DNA from: Mesostigma viride
Taxonomy: Eukaryota; Streptophyta; Mesostigmatophyceae; Mesostigmatales; Mesostigmataceae
Length of the DNA stretch: 30,355 bases
Direction: 5' to 3'
Assembly: GCA_009746045.1 (NCBI GenBank)
Contig: RPFO01000582.1
Coordinates: forward strand, 1 to 30,355
The notes under the pieces are model-generated. The model did not search any database. It was given only the letters and a program-made list of their open reading frames with translations, and was not told the origin of the DNA. Numbering within the stretch: position 1 is the stretch's first letter; the number at the start of each line of letters is the position of its first letter. Positions 1 to 7,706 of this stretch are shown one piece after another. The translations under genes and the position numbers were made by a program.

Positions 1-268
1 CGAACCCCCTTGTTGCAGGAACTCGGGCGCGTTCCTCTCCCTCGTATTCCAGCCCCCTTCCTGCGCGGCGGGCTTCAGGGCGGCTACATCATCACGTGGC
101 GAGCGCTCGGCCGCGTCCGTTCGCGGGTTGACCGTTTCTTGGTCGCCGGCTCTCGGCTTCGTCAACGCTTTGGCTTGCCGAAGTACGGTCCACCGGCGGT
201 CTTCTTCGGTCCCGCCGCCGGCGGTCTTCCTCGTCCTCGCGCGCGACCGTTTCTGTCCCGGCCGGCAT
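1..268 (-). CDS. Partial hypothetical protein, broken, cut by left edge
   Basis: Tentative gene reading leftwards off the window. An ATG lies at 268, and an A/T-rich tract with A-run and TATAG-like elements sits just upstream at about 281-325, as at other genes here. The start frame gives a charged, Arg/Glu-rich stretch and closes after 58 codons. From about position 160 to the edge a different frame is open and has a more protein-like composition, with alternating charged, Pro and Ala residues and no stop. This is the same one-base-shift pattern seen in better-supported genes of the window. No family is recognised. Low complexity and the break make both the gene and its start uncertain. Confidence 0.3.
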
Positions 269-276
269 GTCGTCGC

Positions 277-307
277 GTCTCTATCATGCATTTGTTGCTA
301 TAGAGAC
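277..307. repeat. Short inverted repeat in A/T-rich spacer
   Basis: Perfect 8-bp arms GTCTCTAT (277-284) and ATAGAGAC (300-307) flank a 15-nt loop. It lies in the most A/T-rich spot of the first kilobase, upstream of the minus-strand ATG at 268. It could be an operator, a hairpin in the transcript, or chance. Confidence 0.5.
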
Positions 308-933
308 ACATTTTGTTCGTCTTACCGCTAAGTACTGCCCCGAAGATAGCCGGCGTCGTATCGGACCGCGTCGCTTCTTCCCTTGGCCGCACCGCGGTAG
401 GGAGTTCCGGTCCGTTACGCGACCTGCGCGTCGGTTTCCGGGGGCGACGCGGGTAACTCGGCCATCGCCTCTCTTCACTTCGGGTCGACGGCGGAGGCGC
501 CGTACCCCGCACAGGCCGCGTCCCGCCACTCCGTCGCCTTCTCCGCGGGGCATGGGGCCGTACACGCGGGCCGCTTCCCCCGCTTCTCCGGCCTTCTGCA
601 TTGCCCCCACTCCAGGGCCGGAGGACAATCTCTCTCAATCGATCCTGGAAAACTCGGACCTTTCGACCGACGGCCGCCGGGTCGTCGAAGGGATATTGTC
701 GTGCGCGTGTCGGGGAAGCCGCCGAGGGTGTTTGCTGCAGTGACGGGCGGGAACGTCCCGGGCGGCCGCGTGGACTCGCCGCCTCCGTCCGGCATCCCCG
801 CTCAGCTGATTGGCCCAAATGTGGACGGGACGGGATCTTGGCGAGCTGGAGGAGCGTGGGGGATCGCGGTCGCCGTGAACCACGCGCCTTCAGCACGCCG
901 TTGGCTGGTACATGCTCCTGGAGCGGCGCCCCA
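308..933. other. Stretch without an assignable gene
   Basis: Open frames exist on both strands, but all are Arg/Pro/Gly-rich, overlap one another and show no recognisable domain. None has the A/T tract plus TATAC element seen before the better genes. A minus-strand frame at about 475-795 and a plus-strand frame from 701 look least artificial. The stretch may hold a gene broken by frameshifts or non-coding sequence; the sequence does not decide this. Confidence 0.4.
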
Positions 934-1647
934 TTACCCGAGATCGCGCCTCGCGCCACAAAGGGCCTGGCAACAACACGCTTTCTCGACCCCCGGCGGA
1001 CTAACACAGAACACGATCTGGCCGAGCTGGGCGGCGTCGCCCGCCGCGCCCGCGGCCTTGCGCGCGAAATCGGAGATCGACTTCATCGCGCGGGTCGGGA
1101 CGAGTTTGCGCAGGAAGCGGAACCGTTGGTGCGGCTTCAGACGCTCGGAGATCATCTCGCACAAGATCCGCTTCGGGATGCCCGCGTACGCCTCCGCCGG
1201 TCTGTCGTCGAGCGCGGCGGCGATCGCCACGAGGTGCGCCATCCTCCCCGGGTCGGTGTTGGCGTCCATCAGTTTCGCGCACACGAGTTTGGTCATGGCG
1301 TCCACGGCGTCGTACGACATCTTCTCGCACATCTCGTCGCGCGTCATCTCCTGCAGCTGGGCTTCCGGGAAGTCCGGGTACACCGCCCGGAAAAGCCTCA
1401 GCGCCCTGGCCATCGTCAGCCCCTTGGCGACCCCGTGGGAGCAGAACGGGGCGTCCTCGCCGGGGTACTCGAGTCCCGGGGCCGTGGCCGACGCGAACGC
1501 CGCCGCCATGACGGCGTGGTGCCGCGACCGCGGGCGGGTCGTCCCGCGCACATCCCACGCGCTCCTCGCCATGTCGTCCGAACGCGGCGCGGCGCCAGGA
1601 GGGCGTCGCGTCGACGGGACGCGCGTCGATCTGCGATTCGTCGGCAT
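934..1647 (-). CDS. Hypothetical protein, 237 aa
   Basis: No family is recognised. The first 50 or so residues are Arg/Pro-rich and look disordered. Residues about 50-205 are of balanced composition with alternating helical segments, including a run of Met and acidic residues, and look like a folded domain. The last 30 residues are Cys-rich. The first ATG (1647) is preferred because TATAC lies 9 nt upstream on the minus strand, with an A-tract (AAAAATCTTC) before it, the arrangement seen at the capsid genes. A second Met at residue 26 is possible. It is divergent from the gene at 1712 and shares a 64-bp promoter region with it. Confidence 0.65.
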   Translation of the reverse strand: MPTNRRSTRVPSTRRPPGAAPRSDDMARSAWDVRGTTRPRSRHHAVMAAAFASATAPGLEYPGEDAPFCSHGVAKGLTMARALRLFRAVYPDFPEAQLQEMTRDEMCEKMSYDAVDAMTKLVCAKLMDANTDPGRMAHLVAIAAALDDRPAEAYAGIPKRILCEMISERLKPHQRFRFLRKLVPTRAMKSISDFARKAAGAAGDAAQLGQIVFCVSPPGVEKACCCQALCGARRDLG

Positions 1648-1711
1648 CGTTTGTCGGTATATCTAGTCCAGCCGAAGATTTTTATGCCGATCGGTACATA
1701 AACGGGGCGGC
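1648..1711. promoter_or_regulatory. Divergent promoter region
   Basis: This 64-bp spacer separates two divergent genes. On the minus strand AAAAATCTTCGG (1683-1672) precedes TATAC (1661-1657). The plus strand has GATTTTTATG (1677-1686) and TACATAAA before the ATG at 1712. The minus-strand pair closely resembles the elements before the plus-strand capsid genes. Confidence 0.5.
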
Positions 1712-2182
1712 ATGACAGACTCGTCGCCCGCGACGGCAGCCGGAGACACGGAGACCGCAAAGGACGAGTCGGACGTCCCGTTGTTCCTGCGGAACATGGA
1801 GATCGAATTCGCGCGCAGACAAGCCGCCGGGACGTTGAACACGTCCGTCGGGAACTGCCCGGTCCAGCCCACGTTGGTGGACATCAACCGCGCGCGGTAC
1901 GCCGCGGAGGACGCGAGACGCGCGAAGGAGGCCGCGGAGGCCAAGGCGGAACGGGCGAGGGTGGCCGAAGCCATGACGAATCCGGACTTCGCCGCGTGTC
2001 GCGAAGAATTGCGCGCCGCCTACGAGGACACCGAGGGTGTCCCGTTCTTCATTTACGGCGCCAGGAGGTGGAAGGCCGAGGACGATTTCGCCCGCAAGTT
2101 CTGGGCGTTCCGCAAGTTCGTCCGGAAAGAGGCCGAGAGACTCGAGTACGAGTCGTGCCTCCGGATCATGGACGCCCGTTAA
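1712..2182 (+). CDS. Hypothetical protein with central helical region, 156 aa
   Basis: No family is recognised. The first 20 residues are Ser/Thr/Ala/Asp-rich and probably disordered. Residues about 60-95 are a long Ala/Glu/Arg/Lys helix with coiled-coil character. The C-terminal 60 residues are rich in aromatic and charged residues (FFIYGARRW, then FWAFRKFV) and look like a compact helical domain. Codon use is strongly GC-ending, as in the recognised genes, and the frame is unbroken. It diverges from the gene at 934-1647 and converges on the zinc-binding gene at 2358-2882. Confidence 0.65.
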   Translation: MTDSSPATAAGDTETAKDESDVPLFLRNMEIEFARRQAAGTLNTSVGNCPVQPTLVDINRARYAAEDARRAKEAAEAKAERARVAEAMTNPDFAACREELRAAYEDTEGVPFFIYGARRWKAEDDFARKFWAFRKFVRKEAERLEYESCLRIMDAR

Positions 2183-2357
2183 AATCCCGGGAAAACGCCG
2201 AACCCGTCGGAGCACGAACTCAACGGTTCGAGCTTCCCGCCTCCCGCTTATGCTTATGAATAAACGAATCATTTACGTCCTATTTATTCTCGCACATGTC
2301 ACGTGGAACCACCATCGTAGGATCGCGCGCGGAGTGTGTTAGACGGTAGATCGCGCG
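2183..2357. terminator. Convergent spacer, A/T-rich
   Basis: This 175-bp gap lies between the converging 3' ends of the genes at 1712-2182 and 2358-2882. It holds A/T-rich patches such as TATGAATAAACG and CCTATTTATTC around 2250-2290, in contrast to the GC-rich coding sequence. It is a likely transcript-end region. No strong GC stem followed by a T-run was seen. Confidence 0.35.
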
Positions 2358-2882
2358 TCACTTTTTAGAACGTTTGCGCGCGGAAGAGGTAGAACGGCGC
2401 GCGGTCGGCCCGGCACGAGCCGACGCGGTACGACGGCGGTGTCTCTTCTGCGCCTCGTCGTGGTCCCCGCCGGCGGGTATGAAGTCGATGTTCCCGTTCT
2501 CGAACGGGTAGTCGACCATGGGGATGTCGTCCATGTCGATCGCGTACGGGTTCTGAGGCGCGACGAACCCGTTCGGAACGGGGATCGCGATGTTGGGGTC
2601 TTGGAAGAGCCGGTCGGGAGGCGCGTGCCCGGGCGCGTCCATCGGGTCGTCGTGGAGGTCGAGTCCCCGATTGAACATGGGATCGATGTTCGTGACCGCG
2701 TGGGACCGCGCCGAGTGCCGCGTCCGTGTCCGGGTCCGGGCCCGTGTCCGGCTCGCGCTCGCTCTCGTCATTCGCTTCTTGACGGTAGGGGCTCCGGTTC
2801 TCTTTCCGCCGGAGTGCGCGGGGCACGACGCCGAGTTGCGACACCTGCGTCCGCTCGCGGTCGTGGCGCCACACCGTTTCAT
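2358..2882 (-). CDS. Small zinc-binding protein with disordered basic tail
   Basis: The N-terminus (residues 4-22) has a Cys/His signature, C-x8-C-x5-C-x2-H, with Gly-Arg-Arg before the second Cys. It resembles the short zinc-binding module of the DUF5763 type found in giant-virus and bacterial proteins, typically written C-x(n)-G-x-x-C-x(n)-C-x2-H. Residues 35-60 are an Arg/Thr/Ser/Ala-rich basic stretch. Residues 65-145 are acidic with many Pro, Asp and Met. The last 30 residues are basic again. The composition suggests a nucleic-acid-associated protein. The module match is from memory of the pattern and the function is inference. Confidence 0.6.
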   Translation of the reverse strand: MKRCGATTASGRRCRNSASCPAHSGGKRTGAPTVKKRMTRASASRTRARTRTRTRHSARSHAVTNIDPMFNRGLDLHDDPMDAPGHAPPDRLFQDPNIAIPVPNGFVAPQNPYAIDMDDIPMVDYPFENGNIDFIPAGGDHDEAQKRHRRRTASARAGPTARRSTSSARKRSKK

Positions 2883-3047
2883 GACCGGTCGCGATTCTAT
2901 CGTATCCGGGGATATTTATTTACCTTTCGCGGCTTCTCGATCGTCCCGAATCGCGCACTTCACCTCCGGTGGTACCGCGCATCTCGTTCGCGCGCGGGGT
3001 GCGTTCGAACGGGGTCCGAAAATAATCGCGGGGTACCTCAACCGACG
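2883..3047. promoter_or_regulatory. Divergent promoter region
   Basis: This 165-bp gap lies between divergent genes. On the minus strand AAATAAATATCC is followed by GGATACGATAG, about 20 nt before the ATG at 2882. On the plus strand GAAAATAATCG is followed by GGGTACC before the ATG at 3048. Both fit, loosely, the A/T tract plus TATAC-like pattern of this genome. Confidence 0.4.
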
Positions 3048-3689
3048 ATGGCCGCGATCGCTCGATCAGTCCTCGCGCCTCCTTCCGTGCGGTATGGTCC
3101 TCGTCCTCGCCGATCCGTCGACGTCCGCGGCGGCGCGTTCGCGAAAACGTACTCGCGGGGCGAAAGCGGATCCTCCGACGAACCCGAGGGTCGCACCGTG
3201 TACCTGATAGGCCGCAACGAGCCCTACCGTCGCTACTTCGGCGTCCACACGATCGAGTCCGATCGCAAGTCCGGCGCCGGCCCGAGGCCGTACACCCATC
3301 TCGTGGCGTTCGACGAATCGGCCGTCGCCGTGGACATGGCGTGCCACATGACGGAGGACGACCGGGTGGGGAAGTCCGCGGACTACGTCCTGGAACACCC
3401 GAACATCGACCTCCTGCTGCTGCTGAAGCTGTGCCGGCCCGTCGACCGGCTGGGGGAGGAGACGGCCGACGAAATGGAGTCCACGTTCCTGCACGCCGTC
3501 CCTTTCGCGGACGCCGAACGGATGTGCCGCGAGCGCGGCTTGGTGCTGACCGTGTTGGGGGCTACCTTGAACGAGGACAACGCCGTCACGAAGACGCACC
3601 TCGCGAAACACTACCCCAAAGCCGATTACGCGGTCTACGCGTCCGCCCTGGACGCGTCGTGGGACGACGTCGCGGATCGACTAGACTAG
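3048..3689 (+). CDS. Hypothetical protein, 213 aa
   Basis: No family is recognised. The first 45 residues are basic, Ser-rich and probably disordered. From about residue 48 the sequence is a balanced alpha/beta mix, with hydrophobic strands such as RTVYLIGRNE and THLVAFDESAVAV, then a Leu-rich helix (IDLLLLLKLC) and a C-terminal half with AVYASALDASWDDV. It looks like a single soluble globular domain. The reading frame is open much further upstream, but the start at 3048 is chosen because an A/T-rich element lies just before it and the upstream codons are low-complexity. It converges with the gene at 3817-4332. Confidence 0.6.
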   Translation: MAAIARSVLAPPSVRYGPRPRRSVDVRGGAFAKTYSRGESGSSDEPEGRTVYLIGRNEPYRRYFGVHTIESDRKSGAGPRPYTHLVAFDESAVAVDMACHMTEDDRVGKSADYVLEHPNIDLLLLLKLCRPVDRLGEETADEMESTFLHAVPFADAERMCRERGLVLTVLGATLNEDNAVTKTHLAKHYPKADYAVYASALDASWDDVADRLD

Positions 3690-3816
3690 CTACGGACTAT
3701 GGTCGGTCTACGCGAGTGTATGAGAAGCATGAGAAGACGCGCGGTTTATAGGAACGGATTTTTATTAGTTAGACATTCACACGTTCATTCGTCGCACGGG
3801 GCGAACGGATCGTCTT
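3690..3816. terminator. Convergent 3' spacer with TTTTATTA element
   Basis: This 127-bp gap lies between convergent genes and holds ATTTTTATTA at 3758-3767. The core TTTTATTA recurs in the convergent gaps near 5770 and 16520, so it is a candidate transcript-end signal. Confidence 0.45.
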
Positions 3817-4332
3817 TCAGGCGTCCGTCTTGCCCGGCTCCTCTTCGGCATCGGCGAACTTCCCGGCCTTGCGGGTGGACGAGTTCCCGAGCAGGTACTT
3901 GAGCGCGAAATCGCCCGCGGTCCACCCGTTTTGCAACAGGTGCTGGCTCTGGATGGCCTGCCCCTTGCGCCGGATCTGGTTCAAACACTTGCGCACGTCC
4001 CCGACCGTCAGCTCGGGGATCGACGAACTCATGACCTTGTTCTTTTTGGGCTCGGTCTCGACGCCGGAATCGCCGGTCTCTTCGCGCGCCGCTCGCCTCG
4101 CGGGCTTGGCGCGCGAGTCGGTTTCCATCTTCACCTCGGCGACCGCCGGGGCGGGGGCGGGATCCGCGGAGGCGGACTCGGGCTTGTCGTGCGATGGGGC
4201 GGGGGCGGCGGCGGGGGCGTCCTTGGTCTTCCTGGCCTTCTTGGCCTTTGGTGGCCCGTCCGCCGTCGACGACTCGACCAGGATCTCGACGTCCTTGGAC
4301 ACGGAAGAGTGGGAGGCGTGAGAGGTCGTCAT
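3817..4332 (-). CDS. Hypothetical protein, disordered N-terminus and small C-terminal domain
   Basis: 171 aa, no family recognised. Residues 1-100 are low-complexity: Ser/Thr first, then Ala/Pro/Lys/Glu with several Lys-Lys and Lys-Ala-Lys clusters that could be nuclear-localisation-like. Residues about 104-150 form a conserved-looking helical domain (IPELTVGDVRKCLNQIRRKG, then ALKYLLGNS). The last 20 residues are acidic. The architecture is that of a DNA- or RNA-associated adaptor with a flexible arm, but that is inference. It diverges from the VLTF-3-like gene at 4477. Confidence 0.6.
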   Translation of the reverse strand: MTTSHASHSSVSKDVEILVESSTADGPPKAKKARKTKDAPAAAPAPSHDKPESASADPAPAPAVAEVKMETDSRAKPARRAAREETGDSGVETEPKKNKVMSSSIPELTVGDVRKCLNQIRRKGQAIQSQHLLQNGWTAGDFALKYLLGNSSTRKAGKFADAEEEPGKTDA

Positions 4333-4476
4333 CGTGGGGTCGGAGGAGATCTATGCTACATGCGCGGAAAAAAGATCCCGTCCGCTGAACGAACCTCCCC
4401 GCCGACGCGACCGACGGAGCATAAAAGGGAGCGACCCGCTCGACCTCGGTCGCGAACGGAGAATCTGCGCGTTGTT
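4333..4476. promoter_or_regulatory. Divergent promoter region
   Basis: This 144-bp gap separates divergent genes. The minus strand carries GGATCTTTTTTCCGCGC then GTAGCATAG before the ATG at 4332. The plus strand carries GCATAAAAGGGAG, a TATA-box-like element, about 50 nt before the ATG at 4477. That plus-strand element differs from the TATAC type of the capsid genes, which may reflect a different expression class. Confidence 0.4.
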
Positions 4477-5732
4477 ATGATAGGGACGAGCAGGATGTCC
4501 GCGCCGTCCGCGCCCTCGTCGGACGGGCGCGCCGTCCCGGCCGCGGCCAAAATATGTTCCTCTACTCCCGTGGTGACCGGACGCGTGAAGTCGGCGGGGA
4601 TGTCCAAGACGCTGTCCACGGTGGAGTCCAAGATGCGGGAGTGCATGGAATTTTTCGAGAAGAGGAGGGGGGAAGTCGACGCGATGAGGAAGGAGGTCCG
4701 GGACATGGAGGCGCGGCTCGAGGGGTCCTCGGACCCCGTCGAGGCGGCGGAGTTGAGGCGGAAGATCCGAAAGGCGGCGGACGCCGTACGGGTCATCGAG
4801 ACGGGCGAGGACGAGATCGAGTTCCTGCTGGACGCCGCGCCCGTATACCGAGACTACGTCGTGGCCGTATCGGATTCCAACCGGAAGCGCCAGAAGACGC
4901 AGGGAGGGGGGCCGAGACGGGAGGCGGGGCGAGCGGCGACTCGAAGCCGATCGACGTCAACCGTCGGTCCCTGTACCGCGATTTCATGAGGGCCATCGAA
5001 CGGTACCACTACCTCCCGTTCGAGGACGAGCAGGGCCAGGTGGCCGTCGAGTGCCAGCGCGAGGACCAGATGGTCGTGTACGGTTTCTGCGCGGAGTGCG
5101 AGGTCAACATGGTGGAAGTCGTGGCGGACGGCGCGCTCGTCTGCTCGCGATGTGGGACGTGCGAGCCCGCGCACAACGACGGCGTCGAGGCGTTCCCCTA
5201 CGGCACCTCGATCAACAACGCGGACTACTGCTACAAGCGCATCAACCATTTCAACGAGACGCTGTCCCAATTCCACGCGCGCGAACGGTCCGTCATCCCC
5301 GACGAGGTCGTGGACGCCGTGCGCGCGGAGTTCAAGAAGGCGCGCATGACCGCCGCCTCGGACATCACCCCCGAGAACGTGCGCAAGTTCCTGCGGAAGT
5401 TGAAGATGTCCAAGTTCTTCGAACACCGGTTCCAGATCACGCACATCCTCGCGGGCACGTCGCCGCCCACCATGACCACGGAGCAGGAGGAGCGGTTGCG
5501 GAACATGTTCCGCATGATGCAGGCCCCCTTCGAGGAGGTCTGTCCCAAGGACCGCAAGAATTTTTTGAACTACTCCTACTGCCTGCACAAACTGTGCGAG
5601 CTCATGAGCTACGACCAGTTCATCCCGTACTTCCCCCTGCTGAAGAGCCGGGAGAAGCTGTGGGGACAGGATGTCATTTGGAAGGGGATTTGCAAAAAGT
5701 TGGGGTGGCAGTACATTCCTAGCACTTCGTGA
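4477..5732 (+). CDS. Poxvirus VLTF-3-like late transcription factor (frameshifted)
   Basis: Homolog of the VLTF-3 (A2-type) late transcription factor, a core gene of large DNA viruses that directs late, mostly virion, gene expression with the viral RNA polymerase. The second half carries a zinc ribbon with paired C-x2-C knuckles (FCAECE and CSRCG, around 5087-5160). After it comes the family's C-terminal region: INHFNETLSQF, KFLRKLKMSKFFEH, the QEERLRNMF helix and a KNFLNYSYCLHKLCEL block, ending with WKGICKKLGWQYIP. The N-terminal 140 residues are Ser/Ala-rich then coiled-coil, in a different frame. The break lies at about 4906-4935, next to a run of six G at 4906-4911. A Met at 4495 is an alternative start. 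It converges with PCNA. Confidence 0.85.
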
Positions 5733-5850
5733 GACGCGGATCGCCATACCGATGGTGGATGAATGTTATTTTATTATGATTATGAATACGAATTGTCTTG
5801 CATGCGCATACGATCGAGCTCACACGCCCAACTACGTTTCTACGACGCGG
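5733..5850. terminator. Convergent 3' spacer with TTTTATTA element
   Basis: This 118-bp gap lies between the VLTF-3-like gene and PCNA. TTATTTTATTA lies at 5766-5776 in an A/T-rich patch. Read on the minus strand the patch contains AATAAAATAA, so it could serve either transcript. Confidence 0.45.
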
Positions 5851-6630
5851 TCACTCCGCGTCCATCTGGTCGCCCGAAATCTTCGGGGCCAGCGCGTACA
5901 GCAGCGTCCCCAGGTCTCCCACGCGGTACTTGACGATGATGGGGTACTCGGGACTCAGGAACAGGTTCACACTGCTGCACAGTCCGCCCGCCTTCGCGAA
6001 CGTGCACAGGTATCGCAGCGAGAACTCCTCGTCGATCGCGTCGTCCTCCCCCGTCTCCACCTTCATGTTGGGGAACGTCTTCCCGATTTCGAGCACGCAC
6101 GACCCGATGTCGCCCTCGCACGCGAACACGATGTCCTCGCCCGTGCACTTGATCCTCACGTTGTCGGACACGATCGACAGGTCGCGGCAGATCTTTTGGA
6201 ATTCCGAGCTCGCCATCGTCACGAGCGTCATGTACTGCTTTTCGGGGATGCTGAGGGACTGCTCGTCGATGTCCAGCAGCTTCATCTTGTACGACCACCT
6301 CGCGCTCTTGTCCGCGTTCGAGATGTGGATCTCCATCACGTCCATGGACGCCGCGTCCAACTTCATCTCCAGTTCGTCCGACACCCCGACGTTCTTGATC
6401 AGTTTGAACATGTTCACCAGGCTGATGCCCACCGTGCACGGTTTCGTGCAGACGTACTCCTCGATCTTATCGGCCTCCAACAGCACGTGGAATAGGGCGC
6501 AGTGCGCGTTGTCGAAGGCCGTGATGCGGACGCCGTCCGATCCGAAGTAGAAGTTCACGTCGTTGGTCAGCTCTTTCAACGCCTCCACCAGCAGCTTGAT
6601 AGAGGACCCTTGGACTGTCCGGAACTCCAT
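5851..6630 (-). CDS. PCNA: PCNA-like DNA sliding clamp
   Basis: 259 aa, the usual length for PCNA. The protein is expected to form a ring that tethers DNA polymerase and other replication factors. The family pattern is visible: an opening strand and helix with VQGSSIKLLVEALKEL, then the FGSDGVRITAFDNAHCALF strand in the position of the conserved Asp-Ser-His segment, a domain-linking region around residues 115-135, and a second domain with ASSEFQKICRDLS and YLCTFAKAGGLCSSV, then LFLSPEYPIIVKY near the end. The start at 6630 is chosen over an upstream ATG at 6669 because family members begin a few residues before the VQGS strand. The frame is unbroken. The sequence is divergent from cellular PCNA, as is usual for viral copies. 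Confidence 0.93.
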   Translation of the reverse strand: MEFRTVQGSSIKLLVEALKELTNDVNFYFGSDGVRITAFDNAHCALFHVLLEADKIEEYVCTKPCTVGISLVNMFKLIKNVGVSDELEMKLDAASMDVMEIHISNADKSARWSYKMKLLDIDEQSLSIPEKQYMTLVTMASSEFQKICRDLSIVSDNVRIKCTGEDIVFACEGDIGSCVLEIGKTFPNMKVETGEDDAIDEEFSLRYLCTFAKAGGLCSSVNLFLSPEYPIIVKYRVGDLGTLLYALAPKISGDQMDAE

Positions 6631-6761
6631 GGCGAAATGGACAGCGCAGACGTCCGACGGGAGTGTCACGACAACGGGACGAGAAATTCGTCCTCCTCCG
6701 CCGAACGCGCGGCGTGTGATCGAGTCGATGGACGACGAGAAGCTCGGCCGAGCGTGCTTAT

Positions 6762-7025
6762 CTACGTCGCGGGCGGGCCGATGCTTTGTAGGATCGTGTA
6801 ACCGTTGAACGTCGGGTCGGGAACGTTCTGCAGCCCGCCGCCCGGCTCGTCCGACCTCTCCATGATGTACAGGTACGGCACCCCCTCGAAGCGGGCCGAG
6901 TACAGCCTGTGGTCGCCCACGTCGATCGGGTTCGTCGTGAACATCATCTCGCCCGTCGCGAAACGGATGCGGGACACGTTCACCGTCCGCGCCTCCAGCG
7001 TCTTCACCGGTTTCGGGTCCGACAT
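6762..7025 (-). CDS. Small hypothetical protein, 87 aa
   Basis: No family is recognised. The composition is balanced with many beta-prone residues (VNVSRIRFATGEMMFTTNPI, then LYSARFEGVPYLYIMERS) and suggests a small all-beta soluble protein. GC-ending codon use and an unbroken frame support it. It lies upstream of PCNA on the same strand with a 131-bp gap, and diverges from the acidic-protein gene at 7170. A 12-bp palindrome, GAGAATATTCTC (7063-7074), sits about 38 nt before its ATG. Confidence 0.6.
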   Translation of the reverse strand: MSDPKPVKTLEARTVNVSRIRFATGEMMFTTNPIDVGDHRLYSARFEGVPYLYIMERSDEPGGGLQNVPDPTFNGYTILQSIGPPAT

Positions 7026-7169
7026 GATCTGCGCCTCCCTCAGTGGTCTCTAGTAACCTCGCGAGAATATTCTCCGCGACGGGATCGCGACGGTATCGGG
7101 CCGACAGGCGTCGAAACTCGTTTCAGCGGGCCGATTTTTTTTATCCGCGCAAAAGTATACCCGTCCGCC
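7026..7169. promoter_or_regulatory. Divergent promoter with palindrome and T-tract/TATAC
   Basis: On the plus side a run of eight or more T starts near 7132 and is followed by TATAC at 7156-7160, 9 nt before the ATG at 7170. On the minus side the perfect palindrome GAGAATATTCTC is at 7063-7074. The T-tract plus GTATACC arrangement is nearly the same as that before the gene ending at 23018. Confidence 0.55.
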
Positions 7170-7645
7170 ATGGCCAAGACTCGCTCCCAGTGCCGCGACT
7201 CCTCCCTGCGTCACGATCGCGAACTCGTCGAGCTCGTCATGTCCGGCATCCACAAGGGGTGGGCGGTCAGCATGACGGACGACGGGGAGGTCGTGTTCGA
7301 CATCCCGGCGGACGACGACATGGAGGAGGACGTTTCCTGCGACGAGTGCGACACGGACGACGACTACGACGACGACGAGGAACCGGAGGAGGCGGGGACG
7401 GCCGCGGCCCCGCCGCGATCTAAGACGGCGCCGCGACGATCGAGGTGCGAGGGCGAGCTCGTCGGCGGACTCGAGACGCACGAGTTGCCCGACGACGACG
7501 AGGCCATCCACGCCGTCCGCGCCATCCTGGGATGCTCGAGCCCGGTCGATGCGACCCGGCGGGCCGGCGACAAGACTCGGCCTCGACCAAGGTGTTCGTC
7601 TTGGGCGATGGCAAGCGCGTCCGGGTGACGGTCGAGGCCGAGTGA
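7170..7645 (+). CDS. Acidic hypothetical protein (probable late frameshift)
   Basis: Residues 1-45 are mixed, with a RHDRELVELVMSGIHKGW helix. Residues about 50-75 are almost all Asp/Glu with two Cys-x2-Cys-spaced residues (CDEC). A basic patch and a second acidic helix follow. The frame used to about 7570 would end at 7628 with an Arg/Ser-rich tail. The neighbouring frame gives a more credible end (TKVFVLGDGKRVRVTVEAE) stopping at 7645, so a one-base shift near 7570-7590 is likely. Strongly acidic viral proteins often act as histone or DNA mimics or polymerase-associated factors; here that is only a possibility. TATAC lies 9 nt before the ATG. Confidence 0.6.
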
Positions 7646-7706
7646 CGACGACGCGCATCCGCTACGGCATTTATTTGTCGGCTCTAATTATAAACCGCGA
7701 ACGGTC

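Noticed and set aside
5051-5722. Arg-rich frame overlapping the VLTF-3-like gene
   Set aside because: It is a shadow frame. The zinc ribbon and conserved C-terminal blocks are in the other frame.
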